From an uncultured Chitinophaga sp. (GTDB taxonomy: Bacteria > Bacteroidota > Bacteroidia > Chitinophagales > Chitinophagaceae): a stretch of DNA of 34,883 bases. The position numbers and the translations under genes are program-made. How positions within the stretch are numbered: the stretch's first letter is position 1; every line of letters begins with the position of its first letter. The notes under the pieces are model-generated. The model ran no database searches. It worked only from the letters and a program-made list of their open reading frames with translations, and had not been told where the DNA came from. This document shows positions 16,675 to 25,653 of this stretch, one piece after another. The stretch lies in assembly GCF_937874145.1 (NCBI RefSeq), contig NZ_CALNBI010000044.1, positions 1-34,883 on the forward strand, given 5' to 3'.

Positions 16675-17283
16675 ATGAGTGAGGATATCTTTCAGGATGA
16701 GTATCATGTGCTAATGGAAATGGCCGAAGGGAGCGAGGCGGCTTTTGCCGCATTGCACCGCCGTTACTGGAACGATATTTATTCCCTCGCACTTTCATTC
16801 CTGAAATCCCCCGAAGCAGCGGAAGACATCGTTCAGGAGGTGTTTGTGAAGATCTGGCTCCGCCGTGAGGCGCTGCCGGAAGTTCAGGTGTTCAGGCCGT
16901 ATGTAATGGTGATGGTCCGCAATGAGATCATTTCCACCATGCGCAAGGATGCGGTGCGGCAGAAGCGGCACGACCGGTTCCTGGCCGACAGCGGCCCGCA
17001 ACACACCACCCATCCCGGCGCCCCCGCCGCGGAAACGGCGCGCCTGATCCGGGAGGCGCTGGACCAGCTTCCGCAGAAACAACGTGAAATTTTCGCCCTC
17101 AGCCGGGAAGAAGGCCTCAATCACGACATGATCGCCGCCCGCACCGGGCTTTCCCGCAAAACCGTTTCCAACACTATTACCATCGTACTGAACCATCTCC
17201 GTACCGCCCTGGCCAAACATGGCCTGGGCATTTGGATTTTGGCCGGAATCGGGTTGCTGTTCTGCTATTTTAAAAAAATGTGA
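16675..17283 (+). CDS. ECF RNA polymerase sigma factor with C-terminal hydrophobic tail
   Basis: A 202-residue sigma-70 family factor of the Bacteroidota FecI-like group. Region 2 contains AAEDIVQEVFVKIWLRR, which contacts the -10 DNA and core polymerase. Region 4 contains LPQKQREIFALSREEGLNHD and the helix-turn-helix MIAARTGLSRKTVSNTI. After region 4 the protein ends in a hydrophobic stretch GIWILAGIGLLFCYF followed by KKM, long enough to touch or span the membrane. The gene is followed by fecR after 74 bases and then by an STN-type SusC, the standard sigma/anti-sigma/transporter cascade. Its target is likely the downstream susCD operon, controlled by release from FecR. Confidence 0.95.
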   Translation: MSEDIFQDEYHVLMEMAEGSEAAFAALHRRYWNDIYSLALSFLKSPEAAEDIVQEVFVKIWLRREALPEVQVFRPYVMVMVRNEIISTMRKDAVRQKRHDRFLADSGPQHTTHPGAPAAETARLIREALDQLPQKQREIFALSREEGLNHDMIAARTGLSRKTVSNTITIVLNHLRTALAKHGLGIWILAGIGLLFCYFKKM

Positions 17284-17357
17284 TTTTTTTTCGGGTGTCC
17301 GTACTTCTTTTCGCGTGGTATAGGAAGTAAAGGCACTACATAAATAATTTGACCTGT

Positions 17358-18518
17358 ATGCACCAGGATTTTGACGCCTTATTGGATGGTTACCTGACCG
17401 GCACGCTGTCGGAAGCGGAAACGCAACGGTTTTTCGAGCTGATCGGAGACCCGGAGCACCGCGCCCGCCTGGAATCGGTGATCGACCATGCCGCGGAGGA
17501 GCGAAGCCTGGTGGGGTTGGGGCAGGAGGAACTCCAGGCCCGGAGCCTCCGCCAATTGCAGCACCGCCTGCAAATGGAAACGGCCGCCGGTGCATCGAAA
17601 GTCCGCCGGATGAGCTGGAAATATGCCGCCGCCGCCGCTGTGATCCTTGCTATAGCCGCTACCTTGTGGATCGCGCTGCCCCGCGGCAGCCGCACCACGC
17701 AACCACTGGCGCAGCGCGCAGATATAGAAAGGGTACAGGGTGCGGTAACGCTCAGCCTCCCGGACGGCCGCGCGCTCTCGCTCGACAGCATGGCGCCCGA
17801 TCCCTCGGGAACCAGCCAGGCCAGTGAGTTCGAAAGGCTCGGGCGCACGCCGGCGGAAGACAACGTGCAGCAGTTCTATACCATCAATACCGCCCGCGGC
17901 CGCCAGTTCAGACTGCTGCTCGAAGACGGCACGATCGCGTACCTGAATGCCGCATCCACCATTAAATTCCCCACCTCCTTCAACGGCGCGGCAACCCGCG
18001 ATGTGGAGATTTCCGGGGAAGTTTATTTCGAAGTAGCCAAAAACGCACTGGCCCCCTTCCGCGTGAAAGTCAACGACGACATGCAGGTGGAGGTACTCGG
18101 GACAAGTTTTAATATCAAAGCATATACAGACGAAGGAAAAACCACCACCAGCCTCCTGGAAGGCGCCGTGCGCATACATCACGGCGGGGAACAACTCACC
18201 ATGAAGCCCGGTCAGCAGGTTACCGCCATCAAAGGCGGCGCCATGCAGATGTCGCCCGGAGACGTGAACGAATCCGTTGCCTGGAAAGATGGCCGCTTCG
18301 AACTGTACGGCAATATCCATGAAATCATGCGCCAGTTGCAACGCTGGTATGATATCGCTGAAGTACGATACGCGGCGGGAGTAGACAGCACAATATTGGT
18401 CGCAACCGTATCCACCAGCAAAAAACTATCGGAAGTGCTGGAAATACTGGAAAAGACCGGAAGCATACATTTTGACATTGAGGGGAATAAAGTAACCGTC
18501 ATGCCATCACGGCAATAG
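17358..18518 (+). CDS. FecR-family anti-sigma factor
   Basis: An inner-membrane regulator that holds the sigma factor encoded just upstream. The cytoplasmic N-terminus (FDALLDGYLTGTLSEAE) binds sigma. One membrane segment, YAAAAAVILAIAATLWIALP, lies near residues 90-110. The periplasmic FecR domain includes GRQFRLLLEDGTIAYLNAAS and VLGTSFNIKAY and ends in MKPGQQV. A C-terminal DUF4974 domain begins WKDGRFELYGNIHEIM and ends IEGNKVTVMP. I start at the ATG at 17358; a TTG three codons earlier is less likely. Its C-terminal domain should meet the STN domain of the SusC encoded next. Confidence 0.95.
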   Translation: MHQDFDALLDGYLTGTLSEAETQRFFELIGDPEHRARLESVIDHAAEERSLVGLGQEELQARSLRQLQHRLQMETAAGASKVRRMSWKYAAAAAVILAIAATLWIALPRGSRTTQPLAQRADIERVQGAVTLSLPDGRALSLDSMAPDPSGTSQASEFERLGRTPAEDNVQQFYTINTARGRQFRLLLEDGTIAYLNAASTIKFPTSFNGAATRDVEISGEVYFEVAKNALAPFRVKVNDDMQVEVLGTSFNIKAYTDEGKTTTSLLEGAVRIHHGGEQLTMKPGQQVTAIKGGAMQMSPGDVNESVAWKDGRFELYGNIHEIMRQLQRWYDIAEVRYAAGVDSTILVATVSTSKKLSEVLEILEKTGSIHFDIEGNKVTVMPSRQ

Positions 18519-18690
18519 ACCAAACAGACTAAAACTAGAATCGACACCAATCATGACACACCGGGCAAGGGAAAGTCGGCCGGCTTACCGCCCATGATCA
18601 TCTATTTGCATTAACACCAGGAATTGTTCCCGGGAGGCCGCAGTGGCCTTCACGGAAGGGCAATCGTCTGCCAACCAAAATTAAACAAGT
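18519..18690 (+). other. fecR-susC intergenic leader with hairpins
   Basis: 172 bases without a gene. AAGTCGGCCGGCTT (about 18573-18586) is a near-palindrome inside a longer GGGC/GCCC pair, and AGGCC-GCAGT-GGCCT (about 18636-18650) forms a short stem. The last 17 bases before the next gene contain AACCAAAATTAAA, shared with the leader of the first susC gene. These may be an attenuator and a start-region element for the SusC message. No firm promoter was seen. Confidence 0.4.
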
Positions 18691-21600
18691 ATGTATCAGA
18701 CTTCTTATCCCGGCGCGTCGCCATCGGGACGCAGGCTGTTGCTGGCCTGTGCGGCGCGAATCAGGAAGTTCCATCTGCTGATCCTGATGCTGGCCTGCCT
18801 CCAGGTAAGCGCTATGGCTTATTCGCAGAAAGTGACCTTGAAAAGCAAGCAGATTTCGCTGAACGAAGCGATCCGTTCTTTCAAGAAACAGACAGGATTG
18901 TTTTTCGTGTACGATCTCAATCTCATCTTGCGCCAGAAACCGATCCAGCTCGACCTGGTGCAGGTTCCGCTGGAAGAAGCGATGAACGCGTGCCTGCAGA
19001 ACACGGCACTTGAATTTGAGATCATCGACAACACCGTTGTCATCCGTGCCCGCCGGAAAGCGGCCAACCTTGCCGAAGTGCAGAACATCGAGCTGCGGGG
19101 CAAGGTGACGGATGAGAACGGCAAACCGCTGGAAGGCGTAACCGTGGCGGTAAAGGGGACTACCCGCGCCGCGGTTACCAACGGCCAGGGCGCATTCGTG
19201 ATTACCGGTGCGCCGGAAAACGGGGTGCTCGTGGTATCCAGCATCGGGTTCGAGCGCCGCGAGATCAAGATCAACGGCAAATCCGATTTCGGGACTATTT
19301 CTCTCCTTACCGCCGTAGAAAAAATCAATGAAGTAGTGGTAACCACCGGCCTCTTCAAGCGCCCGGTCGAAAACTTCACCGGCGTAGCCACTTCCGTGAG
19401 CGGCGACCAGATGCGCCAGGTGAATACCATGAACGTGTTCGACGCCGTGAAAGTGTTCGACCCGGCCATGCGCATCCCCGATAACATGCAATTCGGCAGC
19501 AACCCCAACCGCCTGCCCCATGTGACCCTCCGCGGTACCAACAACTTCCCGGTACAGGGCGCGGCCAATGGTATTCCCGCTTCCGGCGCCGACTTCATGT
19601 CTGCCTACCAAACCAACCCCAGCATGCCGCTCTTCATCCTCGACGGGTTTGAAGTGAGCCTGCAGAAAATTTATGACCTGGACATCAACCGCATAGAGCG
19701 GATGACGATCCTGAAAGACGCCGTGGCCACCTCGGCATACGGTTCCCGCGCGGCCAACGGCGTGATCGTGGTAGACACGAAACAGCCGCTGCCGGGCAAG
19801 CTGACGGTGAACTACACTTCCAACGTGCAGATCACGGCGCCGGACCTTACTTCTTACCGCCTGCTGGATGCGGCCGGGAAACTGGAAGTGGAAAGGCTCT
19901 CGGGTTACTATCTCAGCGAAAACGCTGCGCATCAATACCATTGGGATAAGCTGTACAACAAGCGCCTGGGCGATATTGAAAGCGGTGTCAATACATACTG
20001 GCTTGCCAAACCCCTGCAAACGGGAGTAGGTACGCGGCAGTCGCTATATGTGGAAGGCGGCGACCAGTACCTGCGCTATGGCGTCAACTTCTCCTATCTG
20101 AACAATAAAGGTGTGATGATCGGTTCAGGCCGCAACCGGGCCGATGAATCGCCTTACGGAACCTTCTCCGCATACACGCGGCTGAACCCGTATTGGAATC
20201 CTTATGACGAAAACGGCAACCCCGTAAAATTGCTGGATATCCTCACCCGCCCCGGGTATGCCGGTGAAACCCGGGTAGGCAACCCGCTTTACGACGCTAC
20301 GCTGGGCACCACGGAATACGCCAAATATTTCGGAATGGTGAATAATACCTTCCTGGAATGGCGGCTTCGCAGCGGTTTCCGCCTGACGGGCAAACTGGGT
20401 GTTACCAGCCAGTCTGACCAGTCCGATAAATTCCTGCCCGCCGACCATTCTGCGTTCGTTAACCTCACGGACTATGGTTCTGCCGACTATTATACACGTG
20501 GGCAATACAACCGCGGCAACAGCCAGTTTTTTGCGCTCGACGGCAGCCTGTTGCTGGATTACAACAAGACGATCGGCAAAGGGATGTTTTACGCAACGTT
20601 AGGCGGATCCCTGGCGGAGCAAAGGAGTAAAGGCGCAGCCTTCGTCGTTCGCGGTTTCCCGAACAAGCGCCTCGATGAGGTGTTTCTCGGCAACGCCTAC
20701 CTGCGCGACAGCCGGCCTACGGGTAAAAACGACATTACCCGCCGAGTGTCTGCCTTCAGCAGTCTGAACTATACATATGACAGAAGGTATATGATGGACT
20801 TCTCCTTTAACATGGACGGGTCCACCCAATTTGGTTCCGACCGCCGTTTTGCGCCTTTCTGGGCCTTGGGGCTTGGCTGGAACCTGCATGAAGAGGCATT
20901 CATGAGCGGCCTGCGGAATACGGCGATCGACCGCCTGAAACTGCGTGCGGGCATCGGTACAACCGGGAGCCAGCAGTTTTCGCCTTTCATGGCCACTACT
21001 ACCTACCAGTATGCAACCGGCCGCGATTACCTGGGGATGCTGGGATCTTCGCTCATGGCTTACGGCAACCCCATGCTGGGCTGGCAACAAACCTACAAGC
21101 GCAACGTGGGCATGGATGTTTCCCTGTTCAAAGAGCGGGTGCAGATCCGCCTCGACGGTTACCTGGAAACCACCAACGACCTGTTGCTGGATGTGAATAT
21201 GCCGCCGTCCTCCGGCGTAGCTACCTATAAGGAGAACGCAGGGAAACTGGAGAACCGCGGGCTGGAAGGGAACCTGAACCTGTTTATCATCCGCAGGGAG
21301 CGGCAGTCCATTTTCTGGAGCGTGTTTGTGAATGCCATCCATAACCGCAACCGCATCAAGGAGATTTCCAACTCCCTGAAGAAAATGAACGATAACAACG
21401 ACAAGGTGGATGATAACCTGCAAACCCGGCCGCAACTGCGGTTCGAGGAAGGGGAATCCGTAAATGCGATCTGGGCGGTAAGGTCTGGCGGCATCGATCC
21501 CAGCAACGGCCGGGAGCTGTTTTATACCCGCGATGGTAAACTGACTTATGTATGGAGCGCCGCCGATAAAGTAATCGTAGGCGACGCCTTGCCGGATGTA

Positions 21601-22059
21601 AGCGGCAATATGGGTACCAACCTGAACTGGAAAGGACTGCAGCTGGGCGTTTACATGAGCTATGAAACCGGCGGTAAGATGTATAACCAAACGCTGGCCG
21701 ACAGGATCGAAAATGCGAGTATCCTGTACAACGTAGATGAACGCGTATTATTCGGCCGGTGGAAAAAGCCCGGTGACCAGACGTATTTCAAAGGACTGGC
21801 GGATATCGACGGGCGGACCGTCACAGAAATTACCAATGCCACCACCAGGTTCCTCCAGCGGAATAACTTCATCGAGTTTGAAAGCATATCCCTGGGTTAT
21901 ACACTGCCGGATAAAACAGCTTCGAAATTGCGGATGAAGAACACCCGAATCAGCCTCCAGGCGAACAACCTGTTCCGTTTCTCTTCTATAGAAATCGAAC
22001 GCGGGCTGGATTATCCTTTTGCGAGGAATTTCACTATCAACATCAATACAACTTTCTAA
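18691..22059 (+). CDS. SusC/RagA-family TonB-dependent outer-membrane transporter with STN domain
   Basis: A 1122-residue outer-membrane importer. A basic leader and hydrophobic signal (about 25-45, ending AMAYSQ) are followed by the STN signalling domain (about 47-119), a carboxypeptidase-D-like domain (GKVTDENGKPLEGVTV, about 137-210), the plug beginning INEVVVTTGLFKR (about 212), and the barrel ending NFTININTTF. The STN domain couples import to the FecR/sigma pair encoded directly before it. SusD follows after 11 bases. The sequence is clearly different from the first SusC in the window, including the plug start (VVVTTGLFKR against VVIVGFGTQKK), so the two loci are not recent duplicates. 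No glycan-degrading enzyme is in the operon, so the substrate may not be a polysaccharide. Confidence 0.95.
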   Translation: MYQTSYPGASPSGRRLLLACAARIRKFHLLILMLACLQVSAMAYSQKVTLKSKQISLNEAIRSFKKQTGLFFVYDLNLILRQKPIQLDLVQVPLEEAMNACLQNTALEFEIIDNTVVIRARRKAANLAEVQNIELRGKVTDENGKPLEGVTVAVKGTTRAAVTNGQGAFVITGAPENGVLVVSSIGFERREIKINGKSDFGTISLLTAVEKINEVVVTTGLFKRPVENFTGVATSVSGDQMRQVNTMNVFDAVKVFDPAMRIPDNMQFGSNPNRLPHVTLRGTNNFPVQGAANGIPASGADFMSAYQTNPSMPLFILDGFEVSLQKIYDLDINRIERMTILKDAVATSAYGSRAANGVIVVDTKQPLPGKLTVNYTSNVQITAPDLTSYRLLDAAGKLEVERLSGYYLSENAAHQYHWDKLYNKRLGDIESGVNTYWLAKPLQTGVGTRQSLYVEGGDQYLRYGVNFSYLNNKGVMIGSGRNRADESPYGTFSAYTRLNPYWNPYDENGNPVKLLDILTRPGYAGETRVGNPLYDATLGTTEYAKYFGMVNNTFLEWRLRSGFRLTGKLGVTSQSDQSDKFLPADHSAFVNLTDYGSADYYTRGQYNRGNSQFFALDGSLLLDYNKTIGKGMFYATLGGSLAEQRSKGAAFVVRGFPNKRLDEVFLGNAYLRDSRPTGKNDITRRVSAFSSLNYTYDRRYMMDFSFNMDGSTQFGSDRRFAPFWALGLGWNLHEEAFMSGLRNTAIDRLKLRAGIGTTGSQQFSPFMATTTYQYATGRDYLGMLGSSLMAYGNPMLGWQQTYKRNVGMDVSLFKERVQIRLDGYLETTNDLLLDVNMPPSSGVATYKENAGKLENRGLEGNLNLFIIRRERQSIFWSVFVNAIHNRNRIKEISNSLKKMNDNNDKVDDNLQTRPQLRFEEGESVNAIWAVRSGGIDPSNGRELFYTRDGKLTYVWSAADKVIVGDALPDVSGNMGTNLNWKGLQLGVYMSYETGGKMYNQTLADRIENASILYNVDERVLFGRWKKPGDQTYFKGLADIDGRTVTEITNATTRFLQRNNFIEFESISLGYTLPDKTASKLRMKNTRISLQANNLFRFSSIEIERGLDYPFARNFTININTTF

Positions 22060-22070
22060 ACCGACATACC

Positions 22071-23489
22071 ATGAACATGAGATTAACTTTCCGGTATGTG
22101 CTGCTTTCCGTTCTGCTGGCAGGCAGCGCCGGTTGCAACAAATGGCTGGATGTAAAGCCTAAAACCCAGGTGGGTGAAAAAGACCTGCTGGTAGACGAAC
22201 AGGGTTTCAAAGACGCGCTGATCGGAACATACACCGATATGGGAGATGAGAAGCTGTACGGGCGCGAATTTACCATGGCGTTGTTGGATGTATTGGCCGC
22301 CAATTACGACGTAGCCGCTACATCGCACACCTATAACAAAGCAGGACTGTATGATTACGTGGACGGTACCGTAAAACTGAAGCTGGCGGGGTTCTGGTCG
22401 CAGGCCTATAAATGCATCGCGAACCTGAATAACCTGCTCGATAAGATCGATGCGAAGAAGGAAGTATTCAATACCGGCATGTATGAACTTGTTAAAGGCG
22501 AAGCGCTGGCACTGCGCGCCTTCCTGCACTTCGACATGCTCCGGGCATTCGGGCCGGTTCCTGCCACAGGGCTCGATAATCCGGCCATCCCTTATGTAAC
22601 GAAGTTCAATATGCAGGTTCAACCGAAGCTGACTACCAAGCAGGTGGTCGCGAAATGCATGGACGACCTTAAAGCAGCACAGGGACTGCTGGCGATGCAT
22701 AAAGATGTGGTACTAGGGCATAGCGACATCTTTCTCGCGCATACCCGCAATCACATGAACTATTGGGCTGTAACCGGCCTGATGGCGCGGGTAAGCCTCT
22801 ATGGTGGCGACAGGCAAAATGCATATGCGTATGCTACGGAAGTGATCGCGGGAGGGAGGTTCCCCTGGATCAGGAACATTGATATCAGCAGCATTTATCC
22901 CAACCGCATCTTCTCCTATGAGAACATCTTCGCATTGTATGTATCCAACCTGCAGGATATCAACCTGGTGCATTTCCGGGGCATATCCGCTACAACCGCG
23001 GTTTTAACCAATAAGGCCGCCTTTATCAACAACCGGTTCGAGATCAGCAGCGGCGGCAGCACCGATATCCGCTACCTGCACCTCTGGAAAACTGACGGCA
23101 GCTCGTCCACCAAGTACCCGGTTAAGTATTGGATGGAAGACCTCCTGGCTTCCAACGGGATTTATATCCGCCGTGTGCCCATCCTGCGGCTGACGGAAAT
23201 GTATTACATCGCGGCGGAAGCGGCGGGCACCACATTGGAAGGCGTGCGGCTGCTGAACACGGTTCGTGCGAACCGTGGGCTTCAACAGCTTTCGGAAAGC
23301 CTGAGCGGCGATCAGTTGCAGACGGAGATCATGAAAGAATACAAAAAGGAGTTTATCCAGGAAGGCCAGCTCTTCTTCTATTATAAGCGTACCAATGCGA
23401 AAGTGCTGGAAGGGACCGGGAAACCTGGCAATGATGCCCTGTATGTGCTGCCGTTACCCGACGATGAAGTAGAATTTAACCAAAACTAA
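22071..23489 (+). CDS. SusD/RagB-family nutrient-binding outer-membrane lipoprotein
   Basis: The lid partner of the preceding SusC. The signal MNMRLTFRYVLLSVLLAGSAGC gives lipidation at Cys22 (or Cys20 from the ATG at 22077). The helical TPR-like core includes LVKGEALALRAFLHFDMLRAF, the family's conserved helix pair, and the C-terminal part has EYKKEFIQEGQLFFYYKR. At 472 residues it is on the short side for SusD, more than 100 residues shorter than the SusD in the first locus. It is spaced 11 bases from the next gene (DUF4843 lipoprotein), so the genes form one transcript. Confidence 0.94.
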   Translation: MNMRLTFRYVLLSVLLAGSAGCNKWLDVKPKTQVGEKDLLVDEQGFKDALIGTYTDMGDEKLYGREFTMALLDVLAANYDVAATSHTYNKAGLYDYVDGTVKLKLAGFWSQAYKCIANLNNLLDKIDAKKEVFNTGMYELVKGEALALRAFLHFDMLRAFGPVPATGLDNPAIPYVTKFNMQVQPKLTTKQVVAKCMDDLKAAQGLLAMHKDVVLGHSDIFLAHTRNHMNYWAVTGLMARVSLYGGDRQNAYAYATEVIAGGRFPWIRNIDISSIYPNRIFSYENIFALYVSNLQDINLVHFRGISATTAVLTNKAAFINNRFEISSGGSTDIRYLHLWKTDGSSSTKYPVKYWMEDLLASNGIYIRRVPILRLTEMYYIAAEAAGTTLEGVRLLNTVRANRGLQQLSESLSGDQLQTEIMKEYKKEFIQEGQLFFYYKRTNAKVLEGTGKPGNDALYVLPLPDDEVEFNQN

Positions 23490-23500
23490 AAACTGGCAAC

Positions 23501-24193
23501 ATGAAACGAATCCATTATATCTGCCTCCTGTTGCTGCCTGCCGTATTCGCGGCATGCAAGAAAAGCGAGTTGCAATCTTTTTCCGATGATGTGATGATAT
23601 ACTTCTTCAAACCGCGGAATACCCTCACGCCGGATAGCCTCACCTATTCGTTCGCCGTGCGCGATACTGCCCTGCGATACGATACCGTAAGCATCCCGTT
23701 GCGAATTATCGGAACGGCCGCGGAGAAGGACCGGGAGGTGCGTTACTCGGTAATTCCTGGAAAATCAGATGCGGACGCGGAAAGCTATGCACTGCTTCCC
23801 GCCGTTGTAAAAGCAAATGAATATGCCGCCAACCTGGAGGTAAAAGTGCTGCGCACTCCCGGGCTCAAAACCCGCGAGATGCGGCTGTGGCTCCGGCTCG
23901 AAAACTCCGGCGATTTTAAAACCGGTGTGGACGACCAGCTGCAATATCTGGTGAAAATCAACGATTTCCTGTCTATGCCGGCCAGCTGGGCATCCATGGT
24001 GTACCAATTCGGTAAATACAGCAACACCAAGTACGATCTCATCATCAAAGCAACCGGCCGTTATGATTATTCCGGCGTACAGTTCACTGAATCCGAACAC
24101 CTCAAGCAATTATCGATTAACTATCTGATCGCCTGGGAAGAAGCCAACGGACCTCTATTCGACGAGAACGGCGAACGTGTATTTTTCCCCTGA
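23501..24193 (+). CDS. DUF4843-family lipoprotein
   Basis: A 230-residue protein with signal MKRIHYICLLLLPAVFAAC, lipidated Cys19. The body has MIYFFKPRN near the start, then a beta-rich part (SLTYSFAVRD, VSIPLRIIGTAAEKDREV) and a C-terminal part with QFGKYSNTKYDLIIKATG. These features and the position after SusD match the DUF4843 family, which recurs in Bacteroidota SusCD operons together with a PKD-like lipoprotein. Its role is not established; as a surface lipoprotein it probably joins the SusCD complex or binds the same ligand. Family assignment is from recognition of pattern and order, not a profile search. Confidence 0.8.
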   Translation: MKRIHYICLLLLPAVFAACKKSELQSFSDDVMIYFFKPRNTLTPDSLTYSFAVRDTALRYDTVSIPLRIIGTAAEKDREVRYSVIPGKSDADAESYALLPAVVKANEYAANLEVKVLRTPGLKTREMRLWLRLENSGDFKTGVDDQLQYLVKINDFLSMPASWASMVYQFGKYSNTKYDLIIKATGRYDYSGVQFTESEHLKQLSINYLIAWEEANGPLFDENGERVFFP

Positions 24194-24213
24194 TCCATTA
24201 AAAGAAAAAGAAC

Positions 24214-25653
24214 ATGAAACAATATTTATCAGTTTGCCTTTTCGCCGCACTGGCCATTCTGTCGGGATGCTACAAGGATAAAGGCAACTATGACCTGCAC
24301 GAAATCAACCAGCTCAGTTTCAAAACAACCTCGCCCGACACCCTGCGCGTCAAGCTGTTCAACCGGCTCGCCGTCAATATGGATGTGGAGCAATCTCAGT
24401 CGGCCGATGCCGCCAACCTGGAGTACAGCTGGCGCCTCTTTACCTGGCCCAACGCGGGAGCGGTTATTCCCCTCGGCAAAACGAAGAACCTCGATACCGC
24501 GGTTACATTCAATCCCGGCGTTTACAAGCTCGTTTTCGATGCAAAGGATAAAATCAGCGGCATAGTTTCCTTCAAGGAATTCATCGTGGACATTTCCAGC
24601 GATCTGAGCGAAGGATGGCTGCTGCTCGAAGATCTGGGCGGTGTGCAGGACCTTTCCCTGGTAACCGGCCTGAAAGATATTTACCGGGATATCTACCTGA
24701 AAGGGAACGGCGAGCGGCTTCCATCCGGAAGTCAGCAGGTGCGGATCATCAACACCTTCAGCAATCCGCAGGAAATTGTTGTATTCGGTAATAATAACGG
24801 ACTGAGAATGAGTTACATCAACTTTCAGCGGCAATTCAATTATGCGGACCTGTTTTTTACCGCCCCTGCGGAGATAGCGCCGGAAGAAGTATACGCCAAC
24901 AAGTTAGGCGTATCCGGGTTCATCGTGAATAAAGGCAAACTGCATTCGGTAGATTACGCTTACCAGGGCGAAAAGAAATATGGCGCCGCGAAGGAGGGAA
25001 ACTGGGTAATCTCCCCGCAGGTGTTGCCAATGTTTGCCAGCGATAACACCATGTTGTTCGATACCCGGAATCAGCGCTTCCTCAAGCATACCAATGATAA
25101 AATCCAGACATTGGCCAGCGTGGAGGGTTCGCAGTTTGAACTGGATAATGTGGGTAAACAGCTGATTTACGCTGGCAGGAGCCTCAGTGATCACTTCAAT
25201 TGCCTGATGAAGAACAATAACGATGACTCCCTGTTCATCTACCGGCTCAATCCCGAAGGAACGCTCATCGCGACGGATGTATTTGATGTGCTGGATGCGC
25301 CTGGCATGGGGCAGGCCAGTCATTATGCCTCCTCGGAGCTGTACATGCACATGTATTACAGCATTGGCAATAAAATCTACCTCCTGGATATCCCCGCGCA
25401 GAAAGCCCGCCTCCTGTATACTTTCCCGGCCGGCGAAACCATTTCCGCCATGCGGCTGAAACAGGCACAGGGGCTCATTTTGTATTGGCCGGATAATAAC
25501 CGCGTGATGTCAGTCGCCACCTGGAACGGTACCAAGGGCAAATTCTACAAGTTCTCTATCGCCAATACCGGCGATTTTTCCGGTGGAACGTATGATGAAG
25601 CCTATGGTGGATTCGGAAAGATTCTCGATCTCTATTATAAATGGAAACAATAA
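24214..25653 (+). CDS. PKD-like family surface lipoprotein
   Basis: A 479-residue protein with signal MKQYLSVCLFAALAILSGC, lipidated Cys19, followed by YKDKGNYDLHEIN. An Ig/PKD-like region covers about residues 40-130 (LEYSWRLFTWP, FNPGVYKLVFDAKDK). The rest looks like a beta-propeller-type body, with repeated strands such as GWLLLEDLGG and KIYLLDIP. Proteins with this opening (CYKDKGNYDY-like) recur after SusD and DUF4843 genes and are annotated as PKD-like lipoproteins. It probably helps bind substrate at the surface. Its stop codon overlaps the likely start of the thioredoxin gene (TAATG). Confidence 0.8.
   Translation: MKQYLSVCLFAALAILSGCYKDKGNYDLHEINQLSFKTTSPDTLRVKLFNRLAVNMDVEQSQSADAANLEYSWRLFTWPNAGAVIPLGKTKNLDTAVTFNPGVYKLVFDAKDKISGIVSFKEFIVDISSDLSEGWLLLEDLGGVQDLSLVTGLKDIYRDIYLKGNGERLPSGSQQVRIINTFSNPQEIVVFGNNNGLRMSYINFQRQFNYADLFFTAPAEIAPEEVYANKLGVSGFIVNKGKLHSVDYAYQGEKKYGAAKEGNWVISPQVLPMFASDNTMLFDTRNQRFLKHTNDKIQTLASVEGSQFELDNVGKQLIYAGRSLSDHFNCLMKNNNDDSLFIYRLNPEGTLIATDVFDVLDAPGMGQASHYASSELYMHMYYSIGNKIYLLDIPAQKARLLYTFPAGETISAMRLKQAQGLILYWPDNNRVMSVATWNGTKGKFYKFSIANTGDFSGGTYDEAYGGFGKILDLYYKWKQ

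Noticed and set aside
18598..20019. A 473-codon open frame antisense to the second susC
   Set aside because: Signal, STN and plug motifs on the forward strand settle the coding strand.
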